Source: Allolobophora icterica (Eukaryota > Annelida > Clitellata > Crassiclitellata > Lumbricidae). Taken from it: DNA of 64,000 nt. Of this stretch, positions 1 to 11,100 are shown piece by piece (position 1 is the stretch's first letter; every line of letters starts with the position of its first letter). Location: assembly GCA_963556255.1 (NCBI GenBank), contig OY744609.1, forward strand, positions 13,426,790-13,490,789. Direction: 5' to 3'. Below the pieces are notes generated by a model. That model saw only the letters and a list, made by a program, of their open reading frames with translations. It did not search any database and was not told the DNA's origin. Both the position numbers and the translations under genes were made by a program.

Positions 1-356
1 ATCTCGACGTCTTTCATGTCCGAGCGTCTGCCTCTTTAGCTATCTCTCTGTCTGCCTGCCTATGTGTATGTATCTGCCTGTATGCTTGTATGTTCGTCCG
101 TCCGCGTGTCTGTCTGTGTGTGCTTTTTCTCTCTCTTTATTTCTTAATCCGTTCTTCGCGGTATGAGTTCATCAGGGATATTCGAGATTAATCCGGAACA
201 GCGTAGGTGGTGGTTGGCGGCTCTTTGAAGTCATTATCTTTAGAATTACCGGCTCAAACAGACCGTAACTTAATTAGAAATCCTTGCTGTAAGCAACGAA
301 GCGATTTTTCCCTCTTGGCTTTGACTCGGAAGAGAACACGGGTGTTAAATACGACT

Positions 357-770
357 TGGATGGATGGGTGGGTGGGTGGATGGGTTTGGGTGGGTGAGTG
401 GATGGGTGGATAGATAGATGGGTGGGTGGATAGATGGGTGGGTGGATGAGTGGGTGGATGAGTGGGCGGGTGGGTGGATGGATGGGTGGTAGCTTGTGGA
501 TGGGTTATTCAGATGGATGGATGGATGGATGGATGGATGGATGGATGGATGGATGGATGGATGGGTGGATGGGTGGATGGGTGGATGGGTGGATGGGTGG
601 ATGGGTGGATGAATGATTGGATGGATGGATGGATGGATGGATGGATGGATGGATGGATGGATGGATGGATGGATGGATGGATGGATGGATGGATGGATGG
701 ATGGATGAATGATTGGATGGATGGATGGAAGGATGGATGGATGGGTGGGTGGATGGGGTGTTTCGTGTGT
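357..770. repeat. GGAT/GGTG tetranucleotide satellite
   Basis: Long array of GGAT with GGTG variants. It creates artificial ORFs on both strands (IHPS-type and MDGW-type repeats). Confidence 0.95.
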
Positions 771-934
771 GGGCGTACGTACGGGTGGGTGGATGGAGGG
801 ATTGATTGGTGGACGGATGGATAGAATTAATGGACGTACGGGCGTCCTCACAGAAGGCAAACAGTCAGACGGACGGATTGCGACGGCTAGATGTGCAGAG
901 GAGTTAAGGTATAGAAAGACCAAAGAAAACGGAC

Positions 935-1187
935 AGACGAAGAGCCAGACAGACGAAGAGCCAGACAGACGAAGAGCCAGACAGACGAAGAGCCAGACAG
1001 ACGAAGAGCCAGACAGACGAAGAGCCAGACTGACGAAGAGCCAGACAGACGAAGAGCCAGACAGACGAAGAGCCAGACTGACGAAGAGCCAGACAGACGA
1101 AGAGCCAGACAGACGAAGAGCCAGACAGACGAAGAGCCAGACTGACGAAGAGCCAGACAGACGAAGAGCCAGACTGACCGACTGACT
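935..1187. repeat. 16-base tandem repeat
   Basis: About 15 copies of AGACGAAGAGCCAGAC with a recurring single variant (CTGAC for CAGAC). Because 16 is not a multiple of three, all frames cycle with a 48-base period and long fake ORFs arise. Confidence 0.93.
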
Positions 1188-1319
1188 GATATTTGACCGC
1201 GTTATTTTTTGGTAATTGAAACCGAATTTTCTTTTCAACTGGTAGTGTAAATCAAATAGTAAATGCCAATGTCTTTATATAACAACCTATGACCTTGACC
1301 CTGCACATTTTTCAATGAA

Positions 1320-1605
1320 TTGATTGGGTGAGATCCTTCATCACCGCTGCCCGTTTGAATGGGTGCCGCGCCCTTTAGGGATTCCCTACTCCCCGTGTAC
1401 GGACCGTGTTGGCCGGGGATTCCAGTCTCTTAAATAAACCACCATCGGGAGGGGAACCGGGAATGTACGCACAGATTCGCATGAGTCGTGCGTTCTAACC
1501 AATGTAGGCAACTGGGCCAACCAGTAGTGCTAGTCCTAAGGCTGGATAAAGGAGGAGGGTGACGCTACTTATTAAGTATGACACAGCGTCGTTAAACAGT
1601 AACTA
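1320..1605 (+). repeat. Dispersed repeat, SINE-like
   Basis: Ends with GACGCTACTTATTAAG and ACAGCGTCGTTAAACAGTAA. Related pieces appear at 18300-18400 and 18730-18800, and an inverted piece near 23240-23275. No clear A or B box. Confidence 0.5.
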
Positions 1606-2430
1606 ACCTATTTCCTTTGCTTATATGAAATCCAGGCTCCTTTTCAAGTCCGAACTGCATGAAGCATTTCTGATCGCATATATAATATTATTATATATAC
1701 ATACATGCATATATATATGTAATATATATATGAGTTAACTAGTGCGCCACATAAATCATGCAATTACACAAAAGCATCAATTAGCAGCTACTGTACTGAC
1801 GAACGACCTTGTGTGTCTCTGTGTTGTTCCTGTCTTTGTCTCTGTCGCTAGGCGCCGATCAATTCCGCTCAGCCATTTGCCGGCGCTTCGATCAGCGCGT
1901 TCCGTCATGTGTTTGGGAATCAATCGCAGCCGATTTTATGGAACGCCGTGTATGTTTATCGTGCAGAAACCGCTCTGAAATCGCCGTCGTTTTTTTCTCG
2001 GCCCAGCTTATGCAACCAAAGCGTCACTTGAACAAACCGGCAGCTGCTGACAACAACAGCGATCATAATTAGCAATCATCGATCTCAACATGCCTTTGAT
2101 TCGCTTTCGGTATGACGACAAGGTATACGTAATACGTAGGTATAGGCGGTCCGCGCGTGCGTTCGCGGTCGACCGAGGGTCCAAAGACCTGGGGAGCTTC
2201 GAGTTGTGAGGGGAGAGGGAAAGGGAGGGAGAGATGTTGAGACGGAGGCAGACGTGCAGGGATGGGGACAGATACACGGTTTGTGAGAGTATACAAGAAG
2301 AGAGGGAGAGATAGCAATTTAGACAGAGCCAGAGATACTTTCGTATGTTCTTAGAATGTGGAATATAAATGGGGAGATACATACATATGTCCATACATAC
2401 ATGCATGAATACATACAGGACCTAAATTAA

Positions 2431-2660
2431 AATTAGTGTGTTTTCTGACACAAAGTGTGCAGTTGACATTGTCGAGTGTGCGGTTGACTTGTGTGGAGTG
2501 TGCAGTGTGTAGTATGAATTTTTGAGAGAATTAGCTCAAGTCAACTACACACGATTTCATTCTAATACCTGTAATTTTACCTATAGGCCTACCAGTTCAA
2601 TTACAGTTTGACAGTTTGAAGAAGAGTGTGCGGTTGACATCGCTGAATATTTTATGCACT
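2431..2660. repeat. Dispersed repeat family, copy 1
   Basis: Diverged copy of 6888-7112; shared blocks include TCTGACACAAAGTGTGCAGT and AGCTCAAGTCA. No coding potential seen. Confidence 0.75.
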
Positions 2661-3140
2661 GAATACACACATACATACATAAACACAAACATACATACAT
2701 ACATAAATACATACATACATAAATACATACATACATACATAAATACATACATACATACATACATACAGGGCTTTTTTCAGCCGGAACGCGCCGGTACGGC
2801 GTTCCGGCACCTTTTTCAGCTCCTAAAAAATAATTTATTTATTTTAATAATTAAAATAATAATTTAGTTATTTTAATCTAATTTAAGTGTTTTTGAACTG
2901 TTTTCAGTGTTTATTGAGACCCCTCCCAACCCCAAATCCCGTTTTTCTCGTGATTTTAGCCCGCCCATAATTGTTGCGTTCCGGCACCTATTGTTCCGTT
3001 CCGGAACCTTTTTTTCTAGAAAAAAGCACTGCATACATACATACATACATACATACATACATACATACATACATACATACATACATTCATACATACATAC
3101 ATACATAAATACATAAATACATAAACACATACATACATAA
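2661..3140. repeat. CATA microsatellite split by a MITE
   Basis: CATA arrays at 2661-2765 and 3032-3140 flank the MITE at 2766-3031. Confidence 0.92.
2766..3031. mobile_element. hAT-like MITE (CAGTGCTTTTTT family), copy 1
   Basis: Starts CAGGGCTTTTTTC and ends GAAAAAAGCACTG. It shares an AATTTAGTTATTTT core and a GTTCYGGAACCTTTTTT end with the copy at 49852-50103. The target is a CATA repeat, so its duplication cannot be resolved. Confidence 0.75.
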
Positions 3141-3589
3141 ACACATACCGTACATGCATACATCCAACAATGCATACTTCAAAGGCCGAAAAGGAAGATG
3201 AAGAGGCAGAGAGTAAGTCAGACGCAGAGGAAGAGGAGAGACAGACGATTGTGTTAAGACACAGAAACAGAGGCGGATGGCGAAGCAAAGAGACCAAGAC
3301 AAACAAGCATAGATAAGGACACGGAGACGGACAACAGAGGCACAGACAAAGCCATGTTTGGAGACAATGGCTTGCACGGCCAGACAGGAGAATCGGCTTG
3401 ACAACAGATGATTCTAGGACAAAGGACAGTGAATGCAGATGACAGCTGCGAGATAAGAGACAAGTCAGTCTTTGTCTTTCAAACCCAATTGCGTGTCTTT
3501 CTGTTGCATGCGTCGCTCCATTCCTCTGTATGTCTGCATCTTTGTTTGTCTGTCTGCCTGCCAGCTTACCTGTCACTCCCAACAATTCC

Positions 3590-3901
3590 CTGCTGATAAG
3601 TCTGTCGTGCTCCTTTGTTTTTGTTATTCAGACAGACAGATAGACAGACGCCCTGGACTAAAGAAACTCATTTTATGATCCAGATAGACAGACAGACAGA
3701 CAAACTGTGTGTTTGTCTGTCTGTCTATCTGAATCATAGACGACCTGGGTGAAAGAAAAGTAGACGACCTGGGTGAACGAAAGTCTCTTTCTTCTTAAGA
3801 CAGACAGACAGATGGCCTGGACTAAAGAAGTTTCTTCTTCAGACAGACAGACAGACAGACAGAGACAGACGGTCTAGACTACAGAAGTCTCTTTGTTCTT
3901 C

Positions 3902-3940
<39 letters not shown>

Positions 3941-4216
3941 TGTTTTGACTAAAGAAGTCTCTTTGTTGTTCAGACAGACAGACGGTCTGGACTAAAGAAG
4001 TCTCTTTGTTCTTCAGACAGACAGACAGAGAGACGGTCTAGACTAAAGAGTCTACAGACACAGAAACAGAAGACAATCAAGCTGGAGAAGGAACAAAACG
4101 CAGAGGAAGAGGAGAGACTTCCTTCCTTCCTTCCTTCCATCCTTCCTTCCTTCCTTCCTTCTTTCATTCCTTCCTTCCATCCTTCCTTCCTTCTTTCATT
4201 CCTTCCTTCTTTCCTC
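3590..4216. repeat. CAGA minisatellite and CCTT microsatellite
   Basis: About five irregular units combining CAGA runs with a GACTAAAGAAGTCTCTTTG spacer, then a CCTT array from about 4116. More CAGA runs lie at 4805-4935. Confidence 0.85.
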
Positions 4217-4510
4217 CCTTCCTGCTCTCTAACTGCGTAACTTTTCTCTCGAGCTGTCTGTCTGTTTATCTCTCCGTCCGTCCGTCTCTTTCCTTTCTGC
4301 TTCTGTTCGACTGCACTGTTCTTCTAAGACCGGTTATCATACGATCGACAGAGGAGTTGAGCTGCGTTTCCTGCAACGGATCGTCGAAGCAATTCTTCCC
4401 TTCGACCGTCCGTCTGTCTCGCCAGACGAGATCTGAACAAGTGGCAGAGACCAGTTTATCTCGGCCAACGCACATTGATCCAACTCCGTCTGGTCTCGAC
4501 AGAGTCACGC

Positions 4511-4524
4511 GTTGCCATGGAGAC
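4511..4524. promoter_or_regulatory. X-box-like site (RFX)
   Basis: GTTGCCATGGAGAC, a close match to the RFX X-box consensus, in a GC-richer patch (about 4320-4580). No gene is evident nearby. Confidence 0.25.
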
Positions 4525-5571
4525 CGAAGCGCCACGCGTCTCTACGTAGAGCTATCGTCATAGAAAGCGACCGTCGCTAGCATTCCTATTCGAATGTCAG
4601 AAGCAGACTCACGAAAGTGGCAGCAGGAGACGGACGTACACAGACATACAAGCAGACACAGGGAAAGGCAGAAGAAATGAGTCAGACAGACGCATACTGA
4701 CGGACGGCCAGAATGAAAGATAGAAGAAAAACTGCCATTAGTCAGACAAACAGAGAGACATGCGCAAAGTCCTATTTTTAGGACTGAAGAGAACGCAGTT
4801 AAATAAACAGACAGACATACAGGTAGACAGACAGACAGCCAGGCAGACAGTCAATCAGACAGACAGACAGAAGTATAGACAGTCAATCATACAGACAGAC
4901 AGACAGACAGACAGAAGTATATAGACAGACAAAAAAACAGACATGCGACAGAGAGTTTCTTCCTTTTTGGGTAAATTAAATTTGAATTGAAAGCTTTGCA
5001 TGTATAGCACAGAAAAATCCACAGACTTAAGTATAGCAAATAGACTGCATGTGACAAAATGCGAGTACGCCGTCTCTTTCGTATGTATGGATTTGGCCCA
5101 AGATTTGTCCGCTCCATTATTTCCATCATGACTGACTTCTTCTTTACAAAATGGAGAAGATCCCTTTTGGAGTCTCATGATGGATGCATGCCTCGATTAA
5201 GGACTATGGGGCTCTTAGGCACAAGGTGTATAATTATGTGTCAGATCAAGAGGTGAACTCCCAACAAATGGCGATAAACGTTGTACAAAACTTTAGTTTC
5301 GGACGAGACCCCTCAATGTTCTGGGTTCGGTAGATGGCAGCTGGTTTGCCTGTTGGGTGATCCGTGAGTTCCGGACCTTGGTGGATGCCTCAAAAGGCAT
5401 TGTGGAAACAAATAATAGCGAATTATGTCATAAGATTAGATTTGTCTGGATTAGATTAAAAAAGATTGGCCGGATTAGGCTAAACCACGTTAGAGTTGAG
5501 CAGTTTAAACCGGATCAGATATCTTAGGTTTTGATTAAACAACGCCACGTTAGATTACACCTAATTACACT

Positions 5572-5618
5572 AGATTAGATTAGATTAGATTAGATTAGAT
5601 TAGATTAGATTAGATTTG
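5572..5618. repeat. TTAGA pentanucleotide array
   Basis: About nine copies, a few bases after the protocadherin stop codon, so transcribed as UCUAA repeats in its 3' UTR. Confidence 0.9.
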
Positions 5619-5624
5619 ATCAGA

Positions 5625-6031
5625 TCAGACATCCTCGTCTGCAAACCGCACAGACTTGCGACTCCCATAGGAAGACGATCGTGGCATGTACCCCTGTTGA
5701 GGGTATCGAACTTGCACGGACGAAGGGAGTGGGTGGTCGGCCGCAGCCCACGCAGCGGGCGGAAGGAACATGGTGGGGCACGTGGGAATCGGCAGGGGAG
5801 GGCTGGTGCAACTGAGCCTCGAGAAGACCGGGGGTGTGGTCGAATAGGAGGAGCAGTTGTGGTCGACGGAACAGCTGCGCGGCATGCTGATTGGACGGAA
5901 TGTGGAGACATCGGAGGGAGGATTCTGCAAGAGCAGAGAAGTCGGAGGGGGCGGAAAAGAAAAGTCGTCGTCTGCTGTTGACTTCGAGTTCATATAGCGC
6001 GAATCGGTCAGACAGGCAGGATTTCCTGGAC
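5625..6031 (-). CDS. Protocadherin exon 5: C-terminal cytoplasmic tail
   Basis: Encodes residues 965-1099. The tail is rich in Pro, Ser and Tyr (DDDFSFPPPPTSLL, several TxPP and SxPP motifs) and ends in RKSVRFADEDV then TGA. KSVRF matches the RVxF pattern for protein phosphatase 1. The last four residues, DEDV, could act as a class III PDZ ligand; this is inference. Two other minus-strand frames are open across the exon, but only this one fits the splice phase. A TTAGA repeat starts within ten bases after the stop, so it lies at the very start of the 3' UTR. Confidence 0.85.
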
Positions 6032-8036
6032 CTGAAATATACGAAATTACAAGTATAAGAATTCATTTTTTTATAAAGTCTCAGATTTGATGTTGCCCTT
6101 AGGCCCTATGAGGCAATAAAGTCTTAGCGTAGGCCTACAAAACGATTTTGGTTAGGCCTATTACACCTACCGTGAAATTCTGGAACTTTTGCAACAGCAA
6201 CAGTGAGGCTTATTATTAGTGTTACTATAAATACTAAAATAATTGCATTGACTTGACCTAACAGTACTGTACTGTAACTCAGGGGCTGCAGAGGTCCGGA
6301 CCCCCCCCCCGGGCCAAGACTTGGATTCGCGTGGATCCGATTAGGTTTTAAGTGTACATCCCAATCAGGTTTTTAAGTGTACGCCATATATGCCTATACA
6401 TCCCAATCGGTGATTTAACTATTCTGTCGACGGAGAAGCGTATCACACAATAAAGAACATTATTCAGACCGATTTCACGTATATTCGAATCCTGATCTGT
6501 TTTATTTCGGCCAAGTGCCTTTGCTTCCGGTGCCCGACATCAGACGCCGCTAGGAAATCTAAGACGCCTCCTATAGAACCCTTAATCCTTGGGGTCATTA
6601 GCGCTCGCTGTATCAGACGCCCTCAGTTTTGATCTAAGCAGATGCTGGACCCATTCGCTGGAAAAACAACACAGAAAATACTAACCCAAATGCGCTCAAT
6701 TTTACATCACGTGCTTAGAAATGTGTTCGCTTCCGAGGCGTTGATCCGGACCCCGCTGGGGGAGCTTAGGACGATTCTCAGCCTTCTAATCGTTAGGGGC
6801 TCGTAGTCCCAAAGCCCTTAATTATCCTTCAGGAACCGGACCCCATCTGGCTAAAAGCTTGCGTAGTATAAACCAGGGCATAAACTAGTGTGATTTCTGA
6901 CACAAAGTGTGCAGTTAACATCGTCGAGTGTGCATTTGACTCGTCTGGAGTGTGCAGCGTGTAGTATGAATGTTTCAGAGGTTAGCTCAAGTCAGCTACC
7001 CACGATTTCATTCGAACACCTGAAGTTTTAATTACTAATTCAAGTAGGCCCCTACAGTTTGATGGTTGAAGAGAGTATGTGCAGTTGACATATCTGAATA
7101 TTTTAGGCACTGGTGTGTACGGCTATGTCTTCTACCGAACTTTTATCTCACCTGATAGGATGGACTTGGCAGGTCTTCTACAGTTAGCAGATTCGCAGTC
7201 GTCGACTGATGATGAACCCTGACTTGTGGCGCTAGTAGTCATGACGTCAAGTCCACTGTCACCGTCAAAAACAGGATTCCATCGCTGGCGCCCCTGTGTC
7301 AAGACGATTAATCGATTAATCGTGCTCTCAAAATAAACATCGTCATAACACTAATGAGGGTAAGGTAGGGTCAGATAGGACTGCGTTCATAAGCTGCAAT
7401 CTCTTGACCTCTGATGGACAATTTTCATCCAGTAGAAGACCAACAAAGCTGGACACTTAAAAACTATTTAAGGTTGTAAAAATAATTAATTGATTACTTA
7501 ATTACAGAGCATCTTCTATTTTATTGCATCTAGAAATTTATAAAGCGCCTCTCGCAGAATAACTATTCATAGGCGCTCTCAGCATAGAAGCCCCGGGGAA
7601 ACAGAAATGTCTTTATGGAACGCAAGAGCGATGAAGAAAAGCCAGCAAATAGTTCAAAGTAAAACCAGAGCCGCTGTCCGCATTGTCTGCATAAGTCGAT
7701 TAAATTCTAACAACTACAGTTTGAGTTAACGTAACTGAACAAATTTATTGGTTGCCTTCCTGACAATGTGATGTGATTGAATGTAAGGTAAGGCTCGTTT
7801 CTTACACCATTCATGCCTCTATCGACTACAAACTTTGTTCTCTGTGAAATGGTCCGAGAAGTTATATTAAGTCTTTTCGCTGAAACATTAAATCATGTCA
7901 ATTCTAATCTCGGTATATTAGCCACATCACGGGAAGGTTGGGCGCCCTAGTGGCTGCCACTCGCGGTGTCTACAAAGACTTGCTTTCACGATGTTTACAG
8001 GTCTTTCTGGGGTCATTATATTCCGGAATAAACGAA

Positions 8037-8110
<74 letters not shown>

Positions 8111-11100
8111 CACCATGAAAATCTTATAATGGGTCGACTTACCGGTTCGTAATCCAGCTTCGGAATGGCCGTCGACGACAGTCCACTCTGCCTACCGTCT
8201 TCTTCATGGGGACCTGACCCGTGCTGGGTCGCGCTCGTCTCATTGCTAACAGACCTAACGATGCTCCACATCAGTTCGCTTTTCCTATTCTTGCTGATGA
8301 TGCTGGAGGTGGGATATTTCCTTCGCCGACCGAACCTCTGCCAGACGAACAGAACGGCGACGGTGAGAAGCCCGGCAGCGGCAACGCATCCCGCCACGAC
8401 CCCAGCCAACACGAGCACGCTGCTTCCAAAGACGCTGCCACCGACCATCGTATTATCAACCACTTGCTGAGCCTCCTCCGTCGATGCCCATTCGTCCGTG
8501 ACGAGCACCCACAGCATCGCGGCCGCACTCAGGGATGGGGAACCGCCGTCGGCCACGATCACTTCGAGAAGATGACTGCTGTTCTCTGGCGGCGTCCGCC
8601 TCAGGAACACCTTCCCCGTCTCTGGGACAACGGTGAAGAAATCAGACTCCCGTGCGAGGCTATACCGCAGCAGTCCGTTCTTTCCCACGTCACTATCATA
8701 CGCCACAATCGATGCCAGAAGCACTCCGGCGGCAAGGTTCGTCGGTATCTTGATCGTTTCGTTTACCCCAGTAGGGTAGAGTACCACGGGTACGTTGTCG
8801 TTGCAGTCACGTACCCGTACGAACACGGACACCGAGTCGCTACGCATGACCAGACTTCCTCTGCTCTGCGCCACTGCGGTCATGATGTAACGGTCCCGCA
8901 CCTCTCTGTCCAGCCTCCCGTTGGTGTAGATCGTTCCGGTCAACGGATCGATATCAAAATCACCGTAGCTCGTCTCCGGGTCGAGCTCGTACCAGGTCTG
9001 GTTGTGAGGCCAGAGGTCACGGTCGACCGCCTCGACACGCCCCACTTCCGTTCTCGACGGAGCGTCTTCCGCAACCTCGAAACTGTACGGTACCGAGCTG
9101 TTGAAGACAGGCGACTCGTCGTCAACGTCGACGATGTGAACTCTGACGACGGCCGAGGCGTGGAAAGACCCCTCGTCGTCGGAGGCAGTGACCACGAATT
9201 CCGCGCAGTCCATTTCCTCCCGGTCGATGACCCGCGTGGCTCGTATCAACCCCGAATGACGCCCCACGTCGAACCATCCCCTTGCCCGATAGTCCAGAGA
9301 GTAGACGAAGTGAGCTTCAGATGCCGGATCCGCATCAATGACGGAGACGTTAAGGATATCGACGAAAGCTAAGTTGTTCTCCACCAGAGACGCGTAGTAG
9401 ATGGGATGCGTGAACTGGGGCACGTGGTCGTCCAAGTCCACAACCCATACCGATATCTCCCGGGTCGAAGTCAACGCAGCCGGGCGACCGAGATCGTGGC
9501 AGCTCAGCGTTGCAGAAACCACCTGTTCAGTTTCCCTGTCAAACGCTCGGGCTGTCAGGATCCGAAACTCCTTTTCGTAGGACGATTCGAGAATCAGATT
9601 GTCATCACCGCTGGTTAAGACACACTCGATCTTTCCATTGTCTCCCTCGTCGGGGTCAGTGACGAGAACGTGAGCGACGAAGGTCCGAGGCTTCGCGTGC
9701 TCCCTGATTTCCAGCCGGGTGCGGTCGCTCATGTAGTCGACAATTATTTCGGGTTTGTTATCGTTAACGTCGAGCATGCTGATGGATACAGTAGCCAACG
9801 CGGGAACTGGGTTGTCGCCAGAGTCCTCTGCCACAACGACCAACGTGTAGGAGGACAGGCGTTCGCGATCCAAAGGACCAGAAAGAGTCAGTTGACCGGT
9901 TTCAGAATTCATCGAATAGGTTCCTAAGTTACAAAGAAATCATTCGGTGGTTTTTATGCACCCTAAACAGAGCTTTTTCGAACGTTGTTTAAAAGGGTAT
10001 ATCCGTTTATCCGAAACAGTACTACCATCAGTGCTATAAAAGGCTTTGGGACTGGCGTTTACTAGAATACAGGCAGCTTCTGTTCAGCGCCGCTGTTTTA
10101 TCAAAAAAGATGATTGGCGTTTCCCTCCTCCTTTATCTAGGAGTATTATCCTCCTCCTCCTGCTCCTCCTTTATTCAGGGTTATAATATATAAGACAGGC
10201 TAATATTACAAGGGTTTGAAGCGGTTCAGAAGTCGTGTAAGCTATTCTCTTATTCCTGGTTGTGGTGTGCCAATCATTTTTTCAAAATAAACGAATATAA
10301 TATATACACATACATACATACATACATACATACATACATACATACATACATACATACATACATACATACATACATACATACATACATACATACATTCATA
10401 CATACATACATACATACATACATACTGTCGTGGTCTACGCGGGTGCATGCATCAAGGGAAGAAAACCGACGCGTCAACAAGCTTGTTTACAACGCACGGA
10501 AAATTCTGCAGCAAGCTGTCAACATTAATTCGTTGCATGCAACAAGGATATACGTGTTCAGTAGGACTTTCCAGGGAAAAGTACAGTGACGTCACAGAAC
10601 GTTCTGGAATCCGGGAGAACTCTATATAAGATAGACCTGATGTACATTAAGGGCCTTTTGACGAAGATTTGTAAACGTTGAAACATTGATCGTATAACGT
10701 TCAATCGAGACCAGCCAACCTGTGTGCTGTCTACGATTGTGATATTTGATAGACGAGTTGACTTACTCTACACTTAATCGACTTTATTTTTAAATAAAGA
10801 TCTTTTAATAGTTCCTTAGTTGGTTCGTCGTTGCGATCGAAGGAGTCGACCGCGACATTATTGGTGGCAGCGGTGGGATCATCGGTGTTGGATCCGGTGA
10901 AGAAGACGCGAGCCGGCGGAGGAAGGAGTCAACCCGGAGGATCAAGAGACGGTCTGTTCCAGACAGCGAGCGGATCGAGACGCCTTTCTACCGTGGGAGA
11001 CGGGTGAATCGGCATACGACAGTCGGACGGACGAAGTGCGTCGTTCGGCTGAGACAGCAGAAGACAGCAGTCAACATACGGGTAAGATCCTAGGTGTTGT

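Noticed and set aside
935..1187. Possible CRISPR-like array
   Set aside because: The repeat is a head-to-tail 16-base unit without spacers, in an animal genome.
345..1238. 297-residue minus-strand ORF and several plus-strand ORFs of Trp/Gly/Asp repeats
   Set aside because: They are translations of the GGAT array and the 16-base tandem repeat, with no codon structure beyond the repeat.
5620..6066. 148-residue minus-strand ORF overlapping the last protocadherin exon
   Set aside because: Different frame from the one required by splice phase; the phase-1 frame gives a protocadherin-like tail.
8221..9372. 383-residue plus-strand ORF
   Set aside because: Antisense shadow of protocadherin exon 3, which has clear cadherin motifs on the minus strand.
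10447..10629. 60-residue ORF found in both LTRs
   Set aside because: Duplicated only because the LTRs are identical; it lies in the promoter part and shows no protein features.
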